In this document: positions 4,830 to 7,962 of the stretch, piece by piece
Layout of the letters: each line of letters starts with the position of its first letter
Position numbering within the stretch: position 1 is the first letter of the stretch
Source: Methylovirgula sp.
GTDB lineage: Bacteria; Pseudomonadota; Alphaproteobacteria; Rhizobiales; Beijerinckiaceae
Direction: 5' to 3'
Length of the DNA: 7,962 bases
Assembly: GCA_030040215.1 (NCBI GenBank)
Contig: JASHUD010000148.1
Coordinates: 1 to 7,962 of the forward strand
Made by a program: the position numbers and the translations under genes
Notes under the pieces: model-generated
What the model was told of the DNA's origin: nothing
The model's database searches: none
Seen by the model: only the letters and a program-made list of their open reading frames with translations

Positions 4830-6608
4830 TCAAACCAGATAGTAGAGCTCGGGGTTGACGCGTTCGGCCTCTTTGGCTGAAGCGCAATGCGGGCATGTAT
4901 TCGCGTCGCCCAGCAGTTTATAGGCGTAACGCACGGCTCTCAACGTCGCCGAGTAGTCCTCATCCTCTTCGGGGAACACTTGATCGGCGGGGAACCAGGC
5001 ATCAAAGCCGAGGTTCTTGATGGCCTTTAAAAAGTCCGGACGGACGCCGGCCAGCAGCACGGTGACGCCGTGCGCTTCCGCATCGTGCAAGAAATGTTCG
5101 ATGCGTTCGAGGCAAACGACGTCCGGATTGCGCACCCGCTTCAGCCGCAGGACAATGAACTTGATTCCCTGCAGCTGCAGCCGCTTTTTCAAGATGTCCA
5201 GATAGCGATCGAGTTCGGGCGCGGCGCCGAAGAACAGCTCGCCTTCGAGATCGTAGAGGATCACTGCCGCGCACGGCGGATCGGAATGAAGCCGCTCGCG
5301 GACCACGCGTTCTTCGGTCACGAAGAGTTCGGCGGCCTTTAGTTTCGCGGCGCGCGGCACGAAGAGGAGGATCGACAAGCCGACGCCCACGAGAACCGCG
5401 ACGTCGATATCGATGGCCACCGCGGTAACTGCGGTGACGAGAACAAGGCCGGCATCATAGCCGGATGCGCGCAACGTGTAGCGCAGCCTTTTGAGATCGA
5501 TCAGCCGCGCCGCGGTGATGAGCAAAAGACCCGCCAAAGCCGGCTTAGGAATGTAGCGGGTCAAAGACGCGAAGATGAGCACGGCGACGGCGACCGTGGC
5601 GGCCGTGACGATGCCGGAGAACCGCGTCGCCGCGCCGGCCTGAAAATTGATCGCCGACCGCGACAACGAGCCCGAACCGGGCAAGCATTGGAAGAACCCG
5701 CCGGTCAGATTGGCGAGGCCTTCGGCCAGGCACTGGCGGTTATAGTCGAGCTTCTGCCGCGTCTCATTGGCGATCGACTTGGCGATCGAAAGGGCCTCGA
5801 TCAGGCCAAGAAAAGCGATTGCGAGCGCGCTCGTCGACAAGTCCGCGATCCAGCCGAATTTGATCTCGGGAATGTATGGCACGGGCAGGCTCGCCGGAAC
5901 CTTGCCGGCGATCGCTACCGCCGTCTTGCCGCCGATGCCAGGCTCCGTCCAACCGGCGAAGTAAGCGACGAGGGACATGAGGATGAGAACCGCCAGCATG
6001 TCCATCTGCGGCAGCTTGTAGCGGCGCACGATCCTGCGGAATGCAAGCGCCAGCACCACCGTCGCGGCGGTGATAAAGAGCGCTTTCAGATTGAAGGGGT
6101 CGCTCTGCGTGAGGGTCAGCCAAAGCCGATGCAGGACATTCATATGCCCGGTGCCCTTATCGTGGACGCCGAGCGCGTTGCCGATTTGGCCGACCGCCAG
6201 AAGAAACGAGGCGCCGGTCATAAAGCCGAGAATCACCGATTCCGAAATGTAACGCGTGAGGTCGCCGAGCTTAAAGACCGCGATGCCGATCTGGATCGTA
6301 CCGGCCATGATGCCGAGCAAGAACAGAGCCTGGTAAACGCTGAAGCGGTCTTCGGGATCGAGAAAGGCGAGCGAGCTGAAGACGAGCAGCGAAATCGCAC
6401 TGGTTGGTCCATTGATGAGGTATGAAGACGAGCCGAAGATCGAAGCCACGGCAGTGACGACGATCGCCGAGTAAAGGCCGAACTTCGGGTCGACGCCGGC
6501 GATGAGCGCGTAGGCCATTCCTTGCGGCAGAGAGATGGCGGCGACGGTGAGGCCGGCCAAGAGATCGCGGCGTCCTTTGTCCCAATCATAAGATGTGACA
6601 AGGCTCAT
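4830..6608 (-). CDS. SulP family anion (sulfate) transporter with C-terminal STAS domain
   Basis: A 592-residue inner-membrane carrier of the SulP/SLC26 family, which moves sulfate or other anions by symport or exchange. Residues 15-420 form the membrane domain with family blocks ISLPQGMAYALIAGVDPKFGLYSA (25-48), GPTSAIS (67-73), ISESVILGFMTG (121-132), EALSIAK (271-277) and ANLTGGFFQCLPGSGSLSRSAIN (299-321). Residues 440-570 form a STAS domain (VILYDLEGELFFGAAPELDRYL, 449-470). A short tail (571-592) carries a CPHC motif (572-575). ATG 6608 was chosen because AAGGAGGG lies three bases upstream; an open extension to 6680 has no such site and would overlap the preceding gene. It follows the sulfate-binding-protein homologue by 50 bases and is probably cotranscribed, which points to sulfate as substrate. 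Bicarbonate or another anion remains possible. Confidence 0.93.
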   Translation of the reverse strand: MSLVTSYDWDKGRRDLLAGLTVAAISLPQGMAYALIAGVDPKFGLYSAIVVTAVASIFGSSSYLINGPTSAISLLVFSSLAFLDPEDRFSVYQALFLLGIMAGTIQIGIAVFKLGDLTRYISESVILGFMTGASFLLAVGQIGNALGVHDKGTGHMNVLHRLWLTLTQSDPFNLKALFITAATVVLALAFRRIVRRYKLPQMDMLAVLILMSLVAYFAGWTEPGIGGKTAVAIAGKVPASLPVPYIPEIKFGWIADLSTSALAIAFLGLIEALSIAKSIANETRQKLDYNRQCLAEGLANLTGGFFQCLPGSGSLSRSAINFQAGAATRFSGIVTAATVAVAVLIFASLTRYIPKPALAGLLLITAARLIDLKRLRYTLRASGYDAGLVLVTAVTAVAIDIDVAVLVGVGLSILLFVPRAAKLKAAELFVTEERVVRERLHSDPPCAAVILYDLEGELFFGAAPELDRYLDILKKRLQLQGIKFIVLRLKRVRNPDVVCLERIEHFLHDAEAHGVTVLLAGVRPDFLKAIKNLGFDAWFPADQVFPEEDEDYSATLRAVRYAYKLLGDANTCPHCASAKEAERVNPELYYLV

Positions 6609-6658
6609 ATTCCCTCCTTCGCCGTCATCCACGCGCCGGAGCGTGGGCGTTCGCAAAC

Positions 6659-7732
6659 CTAGTTTGTCTTGGGCGTCCAAACGGAATCGATGATGCCGTT
6701 GTCGGCAAAAAATTTCTGTTGCGCGTCGTCCCAGTCCTTGGCGATGGCGGTGATCGGGAAGAGATGGATGGGAGGCAGGCGATCGGCATGTTTGGCCAGG
6801 ATCTCCGGCTTGATCGGCCGATAGCCGAACTTGGCGATCGTTTCCTGCGCGGCATCGGTGAACAGAAATTCGAGATAAGCTTTGGCGTACGCCGCGGTCT
6901 TCCTATGCGCGACATTGGCGTCGACCCAGGCTACGGCCGGTTCGGCGCGGATGCTGGTCGGCGGGTAAACGAGTTCAAGTTCGTCCTTGTCGGCGGCGAC
7001 TTCGCGCAGCGCCTCGTTCTCCCAGGTCAAATGCACGTCGCCGATGTTCTCGACCGCGAACGTGGTGGCCGAGCCGCGTGCGCCCGTATCGAGGACCGCG
7101 ACGTGCTGGTAGAAGGCCTTGAGATAGGCGCGCGCGTCATCCTCGCTGCCGCCGCGCGTGACGATCGCGCCCCAAGCCGCCAAAGCGCTTAATTTGCCAT
7201 TCCCGGAAGTCTTCGGATTGGGCGTGATGATCGCGACATCGCCTTTGATGAGATCCGGCCAATCGTGAATATGTTTCGGATTGCCTTTGCGGACGACGAA
7301 GACGATCGTCGAAGTGTAGGGTTCGGAATTGTTCGGCAAGCGCTTCGACCAGCCGGCCGGAATGAGCCCGCGCTTGCGGAGCGCGTCGACGTCGGTATAG
7401 AGCGCGAGCGTCACGACATCTGCCGCCTGTTCGCCGCTGATGACGCTGCGGGCCTGGCGTGACGATCCGCCATGCGATTGCTTGATGCTGACTTTGATGC
7501 CGGCGGCTTTTTGATATTGCGCCACGAATTGCTGGTTCAGCGCCGCGTAGAGTTCGCGCGTCGGGTCGTAGGAGACGTTCAAGATCTGGTTCGAGGTGTC
7601 GCCCTGGAGATTCTTGACCGTGACCAGGGTAGCGGCGATGAAAACGGCCGCGACCCCGACCAGATTGACCCAGGGAATCCGGGTTATCAGCCGATCGAAA
7701 CGGCGTGGCTGCGATTGCGGTATATCGCGCAT
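6659..7732 (-). CDS. Sulfate-binding protein homologue (Sbp/CysP family), membrane-anchored
   Basis: A 357-residue homologue of the periplasmic sulfate-binding proteins of ABC importers. Family marks are SYDPTRELY (54-62), KQSHGGSSRQARSV (84-97, part of the anion site), ADVVTLAL (104-111) and NPKTSGNGK (172-180), a variant of the sulfate-binding signature. Instead of an ordinary signal peptide it has a basic cytosolic stretch (residues 1-20, five Arg) and one hydrophobic helix (about 22-39) with no clear AxA cleavage site, so it probably stays tethered to the membrane. ATG 7732 is preferred, with AGGGG eight bases upstream; a TTG at 7750 in the same frame is less likely. ABC permease and ATPase genes (cysTWA) do not follow; a SulP carrier does. 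It may deliver sulfate to SulP, serve ABC components encoded elsewhere, or act as a sensor. Confidence 0.9.
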   Translation of the reverse strand: MRDIPQSQPRRFDRLITRIPWVNLVGVAAVFIAATLVTVKNLQGDTSNQILNVSYDPTRELYAALNQQFVAQYQKAAGIKVSIKQSHGGSSRQARSVISGEQAADVVTLALYTDVDALRKRGLIPAGWSKRLPNNSEPYTSTIVFVVRKGNPKHIHDWPDLIKGDVAIITPNPKTSGNGKLSALAAWGAIVTRGGSEDDARAYLKAFYQHVAVLDTGARGSATTFAVENIGDVHLTWENEALREVAADKDELELVYPPTSIRAEPAVAWVDANVAHRKTAAYAKAYLEFLFTDAAQETIAKFGYRPIKPEILAKHADRLPPIHLFPITAIAKDWDDAQQKFFADNGIIDSVWTPKTN

Positions 7733-7806
7733 GGTGACCGCCCCTGCCAATTCTCGTCCGCCCGGAAGCCCCGGTCCCGTGACGAAAATATGACTAGTCC
7801 ATCAAA

Positions 7807-7837
7807 TTTATAGACTACTCTATAGGCTTGGCGTCAA
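7807..7837 (-). promoter_or_regulatory. Predicted promoter of the binding-protein/SulP unit
   Basis: On the minus strand, TTGACG (7837-7832) matches the -35 consensus at five of six positions and TATAAA (7812-7807) matches the -10 at five of six. The spacer is 19 bases, longer than the ideal 17 (18 if CTATAA is used). Such a stretched spacer is common at promoters that depend on an activator. The transcript would start near 7800, about 68 bases before the ATG at 7732. Confidence 0.5.
7809..7824. promoter_or_regulatory. Putative operator 1: dyad TATAGA-N4-TCTATA
   Basis: A perfect 6-bp inverted repeat with a 4-base spacer lies inside the promoter spacer and covers the first four bases of the -10 box. 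Its GACTACTC portion (7813-7820) recurs with one change as GACTAGTC (7792-7799), exactly 21 bases away, or two helical turns. This layout fits binding of a dimeric regulator of sulfate uptake. The regulator itself cannot be named from the sequence. Confidence 0.5.
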
Positions 7838-7840
7838 GCC
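7825..7840. promoter_or_regulatory. Putative operator 2: dyad GGCTTG-N4-CAAGCC
   Basis: A second perfect 6-bp inverted repeat with a 4-base spacer directly abuts operator 1 and covers the -35 box. Its half-sites differ in sequence from operator 1, so it is either a site for another protein or a chance GC-rich dyad. A further short dyad, CCGC-AAAAA-GCGG (7839-7851), overlaps its outer edge. Confidence 0.35.
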
Positions 7841-7923
7841 GCAAAAAGCGGGGGATTCGCGCGGCGTCTTGCGGATTTTGGCGGGGAGAGGCGAATTTAG
7901 CGGCCCTGGCGCCCCGCAGAAGC

Positions 7924-7962
7924 TCACGCCACGCGGATGTTCGTCGCGAGATTGCCGGGCTG
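7924..7962 (-). CDS. 3' tail of an unidentified gene
   Basis: A minus-strand frame enters from the right edge, shows 12 residues (QPGNLATNIRVA) and ends at TGA 7926-7924. Too little is visible to name it. It could be a chance frame. If real, it would lie upstream of the binding-protein gene in the same direction, with 191 bases between its stop and the ATG at 7732, which holds its own promoter. Confidence 0.3.
   Translation of the reverse strand, partial: QPGNLATNIRVA

Noticed and set aside
6609..6680. 24-residue N-terminal extension of the SulP frame
   Set aside because: No ribosome binding site at 6680, it would overlap the end of the preceding gene, and ATG 6608 has a near-perfect site.
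7881..7917. GCGGGG/CCCCGC stem after the right-edge reading frame as a terminator
   Set aside because: The 6-bp stem encloses a 25-base loop and is followed by CAAAATCC on the minus strand, with no T-run; too weak to call.

Overview
The window looks like chromosomal DNA of an alphaproteobacterium, most likely of the order Hyphomicrobiales (Rhizobiales). The reasons are GC-rich codon third positions, a SAM-II type riboswitch in front of metZ (a class largely confined to this group), MetZ-type methionine synthesis, and the tandem-domain form of dCTP deaminase. No insertion sequence, phage gene, CRISPR array or defence gene is visible. It reads as ordinary core genome, with the interest lying mainly in its regulatory DNA.

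Layout from left to right. At 1-430 (minus) is the 5' part of a multi-pass membrane protein of unrecognised family. An AT-rich intergenic stretch with two inverted repeats follows, then a possible 53-residue two-helix membrane protein at 646-807 (plus). This is nearly stop-to-stop with a convergent di-haem cytochrome c peroxidase/MauG-like gene at 811-1833 (minus). metZ (1974-3197, minus) has a long leader that begins with a SAM-II aptamer directly downstream of a plausible promoter. Divergent from it is dcd (3452-4621, plus), closed by a hairpin terminator whose tail overlaps the promoter of a tRNA-Gly(CCC) gene (4713-4786, plus). Convergent to the tRNA is a two-gene unit on the minus strand: a membrane-anchored sulfate-binding-protein homologue (6659-7732) followed by a SulP permease with a STAS domain (4830-6608). 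Its promoter region holds two abutting 16-bp dyads over the -35/-10 elements. The last bases hold the 3' tail of another minus-strand reading frame.

Sulfur assimilation is the functional theme of the central and right parts. Sulfate is probably imported by SulP, perhaps with help from the tethered binding protein. After reduction to sulfide (genes not in this window), sulfur enters homocysteine through MetZ, under feedback from S-adenosylmethionine via the riboswitch. dCTP deaminase (dUTP supply for dTMP) and tRNA-Gly are housekeeping neighbours. The periplasmic peroxidase and the left-hand membrane protein form a separate cell-envelope group.
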